From contig NZ_BOMZ01000020.1 of assembly GCF_016862455.1 (NCBI RefSeq), forward strand, positions 1-38,239: a DNA stretch of 38,239 nt, in the 5' to 3' direction. Under the pieces are notes generated by a model. The model did no database searches, was not told the DNA's origin, and saw only the letters and a list, made by a program, of their open reading frames with translations. Positions within the stretch are counted from its first letter, which is position 1. The number at the start of each line of letters is the position of its first letter. Of the stretch, positions 24,554-31,837 are shown piece by piece. The DNA is from Actinoplanes utahensis (GTDB taxonomy: Bacteria; Actinomycetota; Actinomycetes; Mycobacteriales; Micromonosporaceae). Both the position numbers and the translations under genes were made by a program.

Positions 24554-26068
24554 CGCCACCGGCTCGGCGCCGAAGTTCGTCACCACGGTCAGGTCGCCGT
24601 TGCGGAACGCCAGCGCCCCCGGATCGGTCGCCAGCCAGGCCAGCTCACCGGTGCCCAGCTCGTGCTCGCGCCGGGTGGCCAGCGCCGACCGGTACAGCTC
24701 GTAGGTGGAGCCGGGCACGTCGACCTGACGGTCCAGCGCGTACTCCGCCCAGATCGGCGGCTGCGGCAGCCAGCTGGCGTCGGCCGGGCCGAAACCGTAC
24801 GACGGCGCGTCGGCCTCCCACGGAATCGGCACCCGGCAGCCGTCCCGTCCGCGTTCGGTGTGCCCGGACCGTTCCCAGGCCGGGTCCTCCCGAACCTCGT
24901 CGGGCAGCTGGGTGTGCTCCGGCAGGCCCAGCTCCTCACCCTGGTAGAGATAGGCCGAACCGGGCAGCGCGAGCATCAGCAGGGTCGCCGCCCGGGCCCG
25001 GCGCAGCCCCAGCCCGGTGTCCGGCTGCGGGTCGCCGATGCCGATACCGGGCACCCGCTTCGAGCCGGGCGGGAAACCCAGCCGGGACGCGTGCCGGACC
25101 ACGTCGTGGTTGGACAGCACCCAGGTGGTGGTCGCGCCGACCGCGTCGTTGGCGGCCAGCGACGAGTCGATGATCTCCCGCAGCTCGGCCGGCGACCAGG
25201 GCGCCTCCAGGTAGGGGAAGTTGAAGGCCTGGTGCATCTCGTCCGGCCGGACGTACCTGGCCAGCCGCTCCTCCGGCTGCACCCAGGCCTCGGCGACCAG
25301 GATCCGGCCGCCCGGGTACTCGTCGAGGACGGCCCGCCACTGCCGGTAGATCTCGTGCACGCCCTCCTGGTCCCACATCGGCGGCGGCGGGCCGACCGGC
25401 TCCAGGCCGCCCAGGATCACCGACGGCGCCGTCCACTCGCTCAGCTCGGCGTCCTTGATCAGGCCGTGCGCCACGTCCACCCGGAACCCGTCGACCCCGC
25501 GGTCCAGCCAGAACCGCAGGATGTCCAGGAATTCGGCACGCACCTCCGGGTGATCCCAGTTGAGGTCGGGCTGCGAGACATCGAACATGTGCAGGTACCA
25601 CTGGCCGTCCGGCGTCCGGTGCCAGGCCGGCCCGCCGAACACGCTCTGCCACGAGTTCGGCGGCTCCTCGCCGTCGCGGAAGATGTAGCGCTCCCGTTCC
25701 GGGCTGCCCGGGCCGGCGGCCAGCGCGGCCCGGAACCACTCGTGCTCGCTGGACGTGTGGTTCGGCACCAGGTCCACGATGATCCGCAGGCCCAGCTCGT
25801 GGGCTGTGGCGATCAGCTTGTCGGCGTCGCCGAGCGAGCCGAACCGCGGGTCCACGCCGCGGTAATCGGCCACGTCGTAACCCGCGTCGTGCTGCGGGCT
25901 GGGATAGAAGGGCGACAGCCACACCGCGTCGACACCGAGCCGGCGCAGATGCGGCAGCCGGTCGGTGATGCCGGGCAGGTCACCCATGCCGTCGCCGTCC
26001 GCGTCGGCGAACGAGCGTGGATAGATCTGGTAGATGACCGCATCGCGCCACCAGGCGTCAGTAGGCAT
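24461..26068 (-). CDS. GH13 alpha-glucosidase (oligo-1,6-glucosidase type)
   Basis: A cytoplasmic 535-residue alpha-amylase-family enzyme that hydrolyses terminal alpha-glucosidic bonds of short oligosaccharides. Signatures in order: WWRDAVIYQIYPRSFAD with the calcium-loop DADGDGMGDL, region I DLVPNHTS (about residues 99-106), region II GFRVDVAHG with nucleophile Asp198, region III acid/base Glu260 in VAEAW, and region IV SNHDVVRH with Asp322. The C-terminal beta domain ends RVPSDVTVWAVF. No signal peptide is seen. The 3' end overlaps the convergent MFS gene by 93 bp. It starts 20 bases after the alarmone hydrolase stop on the same strand, so partial co-transcription is possible. Confidence 0.94.
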   Translation of the reverse strand: MPTDAWWRDAVIYQIYPRSFADADGDGMGDLPGITDRLPHLRRLGVDAVWLSPFYPSPQHDAGYDVADYRGVDPRFGSLGDADKLIATAHELGLRIIVDLVPNHTSSEHEWFRAALAAGPGSPERERYIFRDGEEPPNSWQSVFGGPAWHRTPDGQWYLHMFDVSQPDLNWDHPEVRAEFLDILRFWLDRGVDGFRVDVAHGLIKDAELSEWTAPSVILGGLEPVGPPPPMWDQEGVHEIYRQWRAVLDEYPGGRILVAEAWVQPEERLARYVRPDEMHQAFNFPYLEAPWSPAELREIIDSSLAANDAVGATTTWVLSNHDVVRHASRLGFPPGSKRVPGIGIGDPQPDTGLGLRRARAATLLMLALPGSAYLYQGEELGLPEHTQLPDEVREDPAWERSGHTERGRDGCRVPIPWEADAPSYGFGPADASWLPQPPIWAEYALDRQVDVPGSTYELYRSALATRREHELGTGELAWLATDPGALAFRNGDLTVVTNFGAEPVALPGGSRVLLSSEPLDADGRVPSDVTVWAVF

Positions 26069-26087
26069 GGCCCCAACGATAGGGCGG

Positions 26088-26807
26088 TCAATCGTCGAGG
26101 ATGGCGGCGAACCGTTCCTCGGCCAGGTCGAGCTGATCCAGGATGTGCTCCTTGGCCTGGGTGGAGAGCGGGGTGTCCGGCCGGCCGATGAGCTCCCGCA
26201 ACTTGGGGACGAGCGGCCGGTACTTGGTGGCGGACCGGTACGCCTTGTCCAGCGTGGTGTGGATGACGCCGACCCCGTTGTCGGTGAAGTCGGAGATCTT
26301 GATCACCCGGGCCCACGGGTCGTTCTCCAGGTTCTCCGCCACGTGGGTGCGGTACTGCTCGTGCTTGTCGCGCCGCGGGTCGTACTCCGGGTTCGTGACC
26401 GACTGGACCAGCTCGGCGACCCGCGGGTTGAACCGCCGGGACAGCTCGGCCAGGGCCGCCCCGTTCCGCACGGCCCACGGCGCGTCCGGCTCCACCCCGC
26501 CCAGCTCGGCGGGATGGTCCTCGACCGCGTCGTGCAGCAGCGCCGCGACCAGCACGTCGATGTCGCGCACCCCGTAGTAGCGGATGATCCGGATGACGAC
26601 CCGGAGCAGATGGTTCAGATAGGGCTCACGGACCCGCCGGTCGGCCGCGTGCAGGTCGGAGGCCAGGTCGAGGGCCTCGGTGAGCTTCTTGCGCTCGTCG
26701 GCCGGAAACGACTCCAGTTCCAGGGCGAATCGGTCACGTAGGCCGGCTTCGCCGTACACCTCGGTGATGGCGTGCAGTGGCATCGAGAGCAACATCCTTG
26801 GCGCCAT
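26088..26807 (-). CDS. HD-domain (p)ppGpp hydrolase-like protein (MESH1 / small alarmone hydrolase type)
   Basis: A 239-residue HD-superfamily protein resembling the hydrolase half of RelA/SpoT. The residues that bind manganese and the alarmone in MESH1 have counterparts: His66 (YLNHLLRV), His92-Asp93 and Glu96-Asp97 (ALLHDAVEDHP), and Asp173 (VIKISDFTDN). No synthetase or TGS domain is present, so it would act as a stand-alone hydrolase of (p)ppGpp or a related nucleotide. ATG 26807 lacks a ribosome site but has TATACC ending 8 bases upstream on the minus strand, fitting a leaderless mRNA; in-frame ATGs at 26795 and 26783 are alternatives. The substitution of SDFTDN for the usual ADRLHN-type motif is a divergence from classical RelA proteins. 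Confidence 0.78.
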   Translation of the reverse strand: MAPRMLLSMPLHAITEVYGEAGLRDRFALELESFPADERKKLTEALDLASDLHAADRRVREPYLNHLLRVVIRIIRYYGVRDIDVLVAALLHDAVEDHPAELGGVEPDAPWAVRNGAALAELSRRFNPRVAELVQSVTNPEYDPRRDKHEQYRTHVAENLENDPWARVIKISDFTDNGVGVIHTTLDKAYRSATKYRPLVPKLRELIGRPDTPLSTQAKEHILDQLDLAEERFAAILDD

Positions 26808-26849
26808 GACGACCAGGTATACCGGATGTCGGGCGGCGATGGGCTTCGA

Positions 26850-27839
26850 TCAGCCGCCGGATGTGGCCGGTGGCACGACCGGAGCGGGAGAGGGGGACGG
26901 CCGGGGCGTCGGGCGTGGCCCGGGAGAGGGACGGGCCGTCGCCCGTCCGGTGGCCACCGCCCGGGCGGCCGGGGTCATCCGCATGGCGCTGATCGACGAC
27001 GACGGCCGCAGCGACCACGGCGGGGTCGGGTCGGCGTGCACCCCGCGCTTCGGGGTGCCGGCCCCGTCGGTGAACTCCTCCTCGGTCATCGCCTGCAGGG
27101 CGCTCAGCGCCACCCCGACGATGGTGGCCGTGGTGATCACGATGATCGGCACCAGCATGGTCAGCGGGCGGATGCCGCCGGCCTCCGCGCCACCGTTGTG
27201 CGGCTCGATCGACATGGCCGCCATGCCGGTGTAGTGCATGCCGCAGACCGCCACGGCCATCACGGCGGCGGCGCCGGTGACCCTGGCCCAGCCGCGTACC
27301 GAGATGGCGAACCAGAGAGCCACCGTGCTCGCCGCGATCGCGATCAGCGCCGAGGCGACCACCAGCAGCGGGGAGTAGTGGATCGTCGCGGAGAGCCGGA
27401 TGCCCTCCATCCCGGTGTAGTGCATGGCGATCACACCGGTACCGGTGAGCAGGCCGGCGCCGATCGTCCGGCCGGGGCTCGGCTTGCCGTGCCCGACCAG
27501 CACCAGGCCGACACCGACGGTCAGCACCGCGAAGGCCAGGCTGAGGAGGGTGAGGCGGAGGTCGTAACGGACCGGGCTCTCCGGCACGTCGAAGCCGAGC
27601 ATCGCGGAGAAGTGCATGAGCCAGATGCCGCCGCCTCCGATGGCGAAGGCCGCGATCACCAGCCACCGGTTGCGGCGGCTGCGGTTGTGCGCGTCCCTGG
27701 CCCGGCCGGTGCAGAGCAGACCGAGGAAGGAACCGAGGAACGCCAGCAGATAGGCGGCTATCGGGTTGTAGGCGCCGTAGGTGAAGTGATGAACGTCGGC
27801 CACGGAAGGGGATTGAGTCAGATTTCGGCGGACCGACAT
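26850..27839 (-). CDS. MHYT-domain integral membrane sensor
   Basis: A 329-residue membrane protein with the MHYT sensing module: about seven helices carrying the three repeated motifs LMHFSAM, AMHYTGM and GMHYTGM. The Met and His residues are proposed to bind copper and sense oxygen, CO or NO. The N-terminus before the first helix reads HHFTYGAYNPIAAY, as in the family. After the last helix lies a roughly 80-residue Pro/Ser/Arg-rich cytoplasmic tail with no output domain, so it must signal through a partner or act otherwise. ATG 27839 is chosen; GTG 27863 is possible, and neither has a clear ribosome site. It lies 42 bp upstream of the alarmone hydrolase on the same strand. Confidence 0.88.
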   Translation of the reverse strand: MSVRRNLTQSPSVADVHHFTYGAYNPIAAYLLAFLGSFLGLLCTGRARDAHNRSRRNRWLVIAAFAIGGGGIWLMHFSAMLGFDVPESPVRYDLRLTLLSLAFAVLTVGVGLVLVGHGKPSPGRTIGAGLLTGTGVIAMHYTGMEGIRLSATIHYSPLLVVASALIAIAASTVALWFAISVRGWARVTGAAAVMAVAVCGMHYTGMAAMSIEPHNGGAEAGGIRPLTMLVPIIVITTATIVGVALSALQAMTEEEFTDGAGTPKRGVHADPTPPWSLRPSSSISAMRMTPAARAVATGRATARPSPGPRPTPRPSPSPAPVVPPATSGG

Positions 27840-27958
27840 CGCACCGCGTGTGCGGTGGCGCACGAAAGAGAAGAACCGGAGTCACCGAGGCCATGTCCGG
27901 AAAAGGACCGGGCCGCGGCGACCCCGGTTCGAGGTCATCGGTGCGGTGAAAAGGGGGA

Positions 27959-28102
27959 TCAGGTGAAGATGCTGACGCCACCGGGGCCCACGAGGAGGCC
28001 GACGATGATCAGCACGACACCCCAGAGGATCTGCCGCCGGAAAAGCGCGAGCACACCGGCGACCACGAGAACAACGGCGAGAATCCAGAGCAACAGGTCC
28101 AT
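27959..28102 (-). CDS. Small two-helix membrane protein (GPGG motif)
   Basis: A 47-residue, almost wholly hydrophobic protein: helix one (LLLWILAVVLVVAGVLALF), a basic FRRQ turn, helix two (ILWGVVLIIVGLLVG), then PGGVSIFT. Small proteins with this GPGGVSIF ending are widespread in actinomycetes; their function is unknown. ATG 28102 has no strong ribosome site; TATCCG lies 7 bases upstream on the minus strand, so a leaderless mRNA is possible. It sits alone between the MHYT gene and the metallophosphoesterase operon, all on the minus strand. Confidence 0.75.
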   Translation of the reverse strand: MDLLLWILAVVLVVAGVLALFRRQILWGVVLIIVGLLVGPGGVSIFT

Positions 28103-28143
28103 GTCTTGTCGGATACCCGAACCCCGAAATCCGGAAACCTGGC

Positions 28144-28887
28144 TCAGACGGGTACGAGTTCCGAGTCCACCGAGTCGGTGAGCAACTGGTAGACGTTGTA
28201 CGCCTGCTTGATCACCGGATGCGCGACATTGCGGACCGGAACCCCACCCGGGGTACGCCCACGCTCCGAGCCGTGGTGCGCGTGCCCGTGCAGGGCCAGC
28301 GCGGTCGGCGCCGAGTCGATCGCGTTCCCCAGCTGGTAGCAGCCGAGGAACGGGTAGATCTCCAGCGGCTCGCCGACCAGGGTCTCCGGCACCGGGGCGT
28401 AGTGCGTCAGGGCGACCAGCGCGTCGCACCGGACCGACCGCAGCGTCTCGCCCAGCCGGGCCGAGATGGCCTCGGTGGTGCCGACGAAGTCCTTCATCTC
28501 CCGCTCGCCGAAGTTGCTGGCGCAGGCCCCGGCGAAGCCGCCGCCGAACCCCTTGGCGCCGGCGATCCCGAGCCGGTGCCCGCGAATCTCCAGCACCGTC
28601 GCCGAGCACTCCAGCACGGTGATCCCGGCGTCGGTCAGCACCTCGGTGACCTGCTCCTGCTGATCAGTCTGGTGGTCGTGGTTGCCGAGCACCACCACCA
28701 CCGGCACGGCCAGCCCGCCGAACTCCTTGGCGAAGCACTTCGCCTCCTCGGGGGTGCCGTGCCGGGTCAGGTCGCCGGCCACCAGCAGCGCGTCGGCCCG
28801 GTCCGGCAGCTGTTCCAGGGCGGGCCGGTAACGGCCCACCACGTCCTTGTCCACGTGAACGTCGCCCACGGCGGCGATCCGGATCAT
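28144..28887 (-). CDS. Calcineurin-like metallophosphoesterase
   Basis: A 247-residue cytoplasmic phosphoesterase with the full two-metal motif set: GDVHVDK (Asp9, His11), AGDL (Asp39), GNHDH (Asn69, His70), THYAP and HGHAHHG. An insertion with GFGGGFAGACASNFGE lies between the third and fourth blocks. The substrate could be a nucleotide, a cyclic nucleotide or a phosphoprotein; the sequence does not decide. ATG 28887 overlaps the stop of the BON gene by 4 bases (ATGA), so the two are translationally coupled in a nucleotidyltransferase-BON-phosphoesterase operon. Confidence 0.9.
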   Translation of the reverse strand: MIRIAAVGDVHVDKDVVGRYRPALEQLPDRADALLVAGDLTRHGTPEEAKCFAKEFGGLAVPVVVVLGNHDHQTDQQEQVTEVLTDAGITVLECSATVLEIRGHRLGIAGAKGFGGGFAGACASNFGEREMKDFVGTTEAISARLGETLRSVRCDALVALTHYAPVPETLVGEPLEIYPFLGCYQLGNAIDSAPTALALHGHAHHGSERGRTPGGVPVRNVAHPVIKQAYNVYQLLTDSVDSELVPV

Positions 28888-29132
28888 GAAATCTCCTCCA
28901 CCTCGCTCGGCGCCTGCGCCCGGGTGATGCCGATGTCACAGGTGATCTCGATCTCCGGGAAGTGGCCGGTGATCTGCCGGCAGATCTCGTCGCGCCGCTC
29001 GACGCTCTCCACCTCCCCGCCGAGCACCACCACGTTCTCCCGGCGGTGCACGGTGATGCCCTGCTCGGCGATGCGCTCGTGCTCGGTGAGCAGGCGCTGG
29101 ATCTCGGCTTCGAGATCGATCTGATGGGTCAT
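28884..29132 (-). CDS. BON-like domain protein
   Basis: An 82-residue protein. After a basic-acidic helix (DLEAEIQRLLTEHERIAEQG) comes a BON-like fold: ITVHRRENVVVLGGEVESVE, RRDEICRQITGHFPE and a last strand IEITCDIGI. BON domains often bind membranes or polysaccharide, but here there is no signal peptide, so a cytoplasmic role is likely. ATG 29132 follows the nucleotidyltransferase stop after 9 bases, with AAGGGGATGAG as ribosome site. It overlaps the phosphoesterase start by 4 bases. Middle gene of a three-gene operon. Confidence 0.75.
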   Translation of the reverse strand: MTHQIDLEAEIQRLLTEHERIAEQGITVHRRENVVVLGGEVESVERRDEICRQITGHFPEIEITCDIGITRAQAPSEVEEIS

Positions 29133-29141
29133 CTCATCCCC

Positions 29142-29717
29142 TTACCTCAGTTCCCGCTCCCCGGGGAAAGCCACGACGTCCAGGCGGTCCAGCAGGACCA
29201 GGAACGCTTCGGCGTACGGAGAGTTCTCGGTCTCCCGGCGAACCCGCTCCCAGTCGATCTGCTCGCGCAGCGACCGGGCGACCGGCAGCCCGGTGGCGAA
29301 GTCGCAGTAGTGCTGGCTGTAGCTGAGCAGTTTGTGCACCATCAGCCGGGTCGCCGAGAGCACCGGCATGTAGATCGCCTCGACGGAGATCTGCTCGGTG
29401 TCGGCGAGGGTCTCCTCGTCCACCGGCGACTCCACCGGCCGGTAGATCAGGTCCGCCATACGGCCCTCGTCGAAGACCTTCACCAGCCAGTCCTCGGGGG
29501 GCTGTTCGGTCTGGAATCCGACCGCGGCCAGTTCCTGCAACGCGCGGTCCTTGTCCTGTTCGCGGATCAGGAAGTCCACATCGTGATCACTGGAATACCC
29601 GCCGCGGGCGTACACCGCGAAACTCCCGCCCAGTGCGAAGGGGATGTCCGCGCTCTTCAGCGTCGAGGCGACGCGCTTCAAGGTGATGGCCAAGCCCTCG
29701 TCCACCCGGTGTGGCAT
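29142..29717 (-). CDS. Nucleotidyltransferase-fold protein
   Basis: A 191-residue protein of the DNA polymerase beta-like nucleotidyltransferase superfamily. The core motif is GGS (residues 30-32) followed by SSDHDVDFLI, with Asp46 and Asp48 as the likely metal pair. IEAIYMPVLSAT-type strand and MVHKLLSY helix follow (seen as VEAIYMPVLSATRLMVHKLL). Such stand-alone proteins resemble the nucleotidyltransferase part of AbiEii-type or kanamycin-nucleotidyltransferase-like families; no partner antitoxin is present, so I do not call it a toxin. ATG 29717 is preceded by AGGAGGTC, which rules against the longer frame to 29771. First gene of the operon with BON and phosphoesterase genes. Confidence 0.8.
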   Translation of the reverse strand: MPHRVDEGLAITLKRVASTLKSADIPFALGGSFAVYARGGYSSDHDVDFLIREQDKDRALQELAAVGFQTEQPPEDWLVKVFDEGRMADLIYRPVESPVDEETLADTEQISVEAIYMPVLSATRLMVHKLLSYSQHYCDFATGLPVARSLREQIDWERVRRETENSPYAEAFLVLLDRLDVVAFPGERELR

Positions 29718-29857
29718 GCCGACCTCCTGTCCGTTGTCCAGTTCCTGAACGACTACCCGGAGTCGCCGCACCTTGAACCCCTTGCGAACATTCTGGAGGA
29801 AAAGGACAGCCCGCGGCGGGGAACGGTGCGTGCAGAAGGGGGCTACCGTCAGTGGGT

Positions 29858-30538
29858 ATGGCCCCCCTCGCGCAGTCCCATCCGGATTCCGCCGACCGCG
29901 CTCCTCGCCGCATGCCCCGCACCGTCGCGCTGGTCGGCATCGACGGCTCCGGCAAGACCACTCAGGCGCGTGTCGTCGCGGCGGAGCTGCTCGCCGCCGG
30001 CTTCCCGGCGGCCTACCGGCAGAACGCCGGGGGACGTCACTGGTTCGGGCGGATCGCCCACTTCCTCGGCCGCTCGGACGCCGAAGACCTGTTCGGCCGC
30101 CGCGGCACCCTGCTGCTGGAGTCGTTGCTGCGCTGGCTGGCCATCGCCCGCACCCTGCTGCGCCGGGCGGTGAACCGGGAGATCGCGGTGATGGACCGCT
30201 ACGCCGTCTGCCAGTACGCGAGCCTCCGCGCCCACGGCGCCCGCCCGTCCGCGGAGCGCTTCGCCCGGCTCGCCTACCGCATGTTCCCCCGGCCGGACGT
30301 GACGTTCCTGCTGTCCGTCGATCCGGCGGTGGCGCAGGACCGGATCGAGCGGCGCGGCTACGACACCGAGACGATGGACTACCTGCGGACCGCCGCCGGC
30401 GCCTACCGCGCGCTCCCGGAGTACCCGGAGTTCGTGGTGATCGACGCCAACGACACGCCCGAGCAGGTCACCAAGGCCATTTTGACTGTGCTTGATGGCT
30501 CCGCTTCGCTCCGCGGCGATTGGCCTTGTAACCGGTGA
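29858..30538 (+). CDS. Thymidylate-kinase-like P-loop kinase
   Basis: A 226-residue nucleoside-monophosphate-kinase-fold protein. The P-loop is GIDGSGKTT (residues 27-35). The DRY-type motif is VMDRYAVCQYAS, and a lid-like segment reads RIERRGYDTETMDYL. The overall pattern resembles dTMP kinase, but the lid and substrate segments diverge, so it may be a paralogue with another substrate rather than the essential Tmk. ATG 29858 fits a leaderless mRNA because TACCGT (29844-29849) lies 8 bases upstream; GTG 29852 with AAGGGGG upstream is the alternative. The C-terminal residues GSASLRG are encoded by a dispersed repeat (30498-30517) also seen at 37836. Confidence 0.82.
   Translation: MAPLAQSHPDSADRAPRRMPRTVALVGIDGSGKTTQARVVAAELLAAGFPAAYRQNAGGRHWFGRIAHFLGRSDAEDLFGRRGTLLLESLLRWLAIARTLLRRAVNREIAVMDRYAVCQYASLRAHGARPSAERFARLAYRMFPRPDVTFLLSVDPAVAQDRIERRGYDTETMDYLRTAAGAYRALPEYPEFVVIDANDTPEQVTKAILTVLDGSASLRGDWPCNR
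30498..30517. repeat. Dispersed 20-bp element, copy 1
   Basis: GCTCCGCTTC followed by GCTCCGCGGC. An identical copy lies at 37836-37855, and in both a related ...GCCTT stretch follows after a short gap. This copy forms part of the 3' end of the kinase-like gene. Confidence 0.85.
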
Positions 30539-30621
30539 GATGCCAGTCGGTCCCCGGCCCCCGCAAAGACCGCGGGCGTCGGCGACCGGCTCCCATCACA
30601 CCGGCGGCCGATCGCGCCGGG

Positions 30622-31311
30622 TCAGGCCTGACCGTAAACCGGGATCTGCGCGCCACTGGTCGGTGCCGACGCGTCCGAGGCCAGGAACAGGATCACGTCG
30701 GCGATCGCGGCCGGGCTCACCCAGCGGCCGTGGTCGGAGTCCGGCATGGCCTTCCGGTTCGCCGGTGTGTCGATGACGCTGGGCAGCACGGTGTTGCAGC
30801 GCACCTTCCGCTTGCGGTACTCGACGTCGACCGCGGCGGCGAACGCCAGCACGGCCGCCTTGGCGGCCACATAACCGGCGGCGCCCGGGAACGGGGACAC
30901 CGCAGCCCGCGACGAGACACAGACGACCGAGCCGCCTCCGGCGCCGATCAGGTACGGCAGCGCCGCCGCCGTGGTGAGGTACGTCGGCCGCAGATTCAGC
31001 GTCAGCATCTCCTCGAACCTCTCCACCGGGGTGTCGGCGATCAGGCCGTCGCCGGCGTACCCACCGGCCAGGTTCACCACCGCCGTCAGCGGCGCCGCCG
31101 GGTCCCGGCCGGCCACCTCGGCCGCCGCCCGCACCTGCGCCTCGACCATCAGATCCGCCTCGACCGCGACCACGCCGCCGGGCAGCCGGTCGGCCGAACC
31201 GGGCCGCACCGGCGCCACCACGCGCCAACCCGCGGCCGTGAAAGCGCTGATCGTGGCGGCGCCGAGGCCGCCTGTGCCACCGGTCACCAGAGCTGTACGC
31301 GTCGCCGTCAT
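30622..31311 (-). CDS. Short-chain dehydrogenase/reductase
   Basis: A classical SDR of 229 residues. The nucleotide-binding motif is TGGTGGLG (residues 10-17), the NAG-type motif is VVNLAGG (80-83 region), the catalytic Ser is in CVSSRAA (about 133), and Tyr147 and Lys151 form YVAAK. The C-terminus has SVIDTPANRKAMPD and the usual VADVILFLASDAS-like end. It is an NAD(P)-dependent oxidoreductase of unknown substrate, cytoplasmic. It is convergent with the kinase-like gene (84-bp gap) and divergent from the sigma factor gene. The ATG at 31311 has only a weak ribosome site. Confidence 0.9.
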   Translation of the reverse strand: MTATRTALVTGGTGGLGAATISAFTAAGWRVVAPVRPGSADRLPGGVVAVEADLMVEAQVRAAAEVAGRDPAAPLTAVVNLAGGYAGDGLIADTPVERFEEMLTLNLRPTYLTTAAALPYLIGAGGGSVVCVSSRAAVSPFPGAAGYVAAKAAVLAFAAAVDVEYRKRKVRCNTVLPSVIDTPANRKAMPDSDHGRWVSPAAIADVILFLASDASAPTSGAQIPVYGQA

Positions 31312-31837
31312 GGCGAGCAGCCTGTCACACCGCCGTGGCTGTGCTCTTCCTCACTTACCAGCCGGACCGGCTCTCACCTGGGAATGTTCCGTGCTCGGCG
31401 GGCGTCACCCATGTGGGCGACTGAAGTGTGACGTGACAAGGCGCATTGTGACCGGTGGTCCCGTCCGCCTGGAGGGACCGGAGATCTTTCGCGGGGCGTT
31501 TGTTTCAGGCTTGTCGTTGCGCGGCCGATGCTGCACATGAACCCCGCGGGCGTGGAGCCCGTACTCCGGGGTGACGAGCATCGCGGAGTCCAGGGTGATG
31601 GCCGTCGCTGTGACGATGAGAGGCCGATGGTGTTATGAGTCGCGCAAAGGGTATCCGACCGTCAGCAGGACGGTCGCGAAGATGCCGCACTCAGGTACCG
31701 CGCACTGGGCTCTCAGGTAGCACCCAGGCATTCGTGACACTTTCGACCCACCAGCTGGAATCAGTTGAGTCGGCAATTTGTTGTGTAGATGTCAGCAACC
31801 GCAATGCACGAGCTGCGGACGTTACGGGAGAGGGCTG
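31312..31837. other. Gene-free upstream region of the sigma factor gene
   Basis: Apart from the sigma-R-type promoter at 31757-31785, this 526-bp stretch holds a short hairpin (GGTCCC/GGGACC arms at 31457-31462 and 31474-31479) and lower-GC sequence from about 31620. A 67-codon frame (31635-31838) ends exactly on the sigma start (TGATG) but has no ribosome site and overlaps the promoter, so I do not call it. Confidence 0.45.
31757..31785 (+). promoter_or_regulatory. Sigma-R/SigH-type stress promoter of the sigma factor gene
   Basis: GGAAT (31757-31761), an 18-base spacer and GTTGTG (31780-31785) match the thiol-oxidative-stress sigma factor consensus (GGAAT-N18-GTT) exactly. The site is about 50 bases upstream of the start at 31838. 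In Streptomyces and mycobacteria group 2 sigma genes (hrdD, sigB) are known targets of this class, which supports the call. Confidence 0.72.

Noticed and set aside
29142..29717. Nucleotidyltransferase as an AbiE-type toxin
   Set aside because: No partner antitoxin gene lies next to it; the neighbours are BON and phosphoesterase genes.
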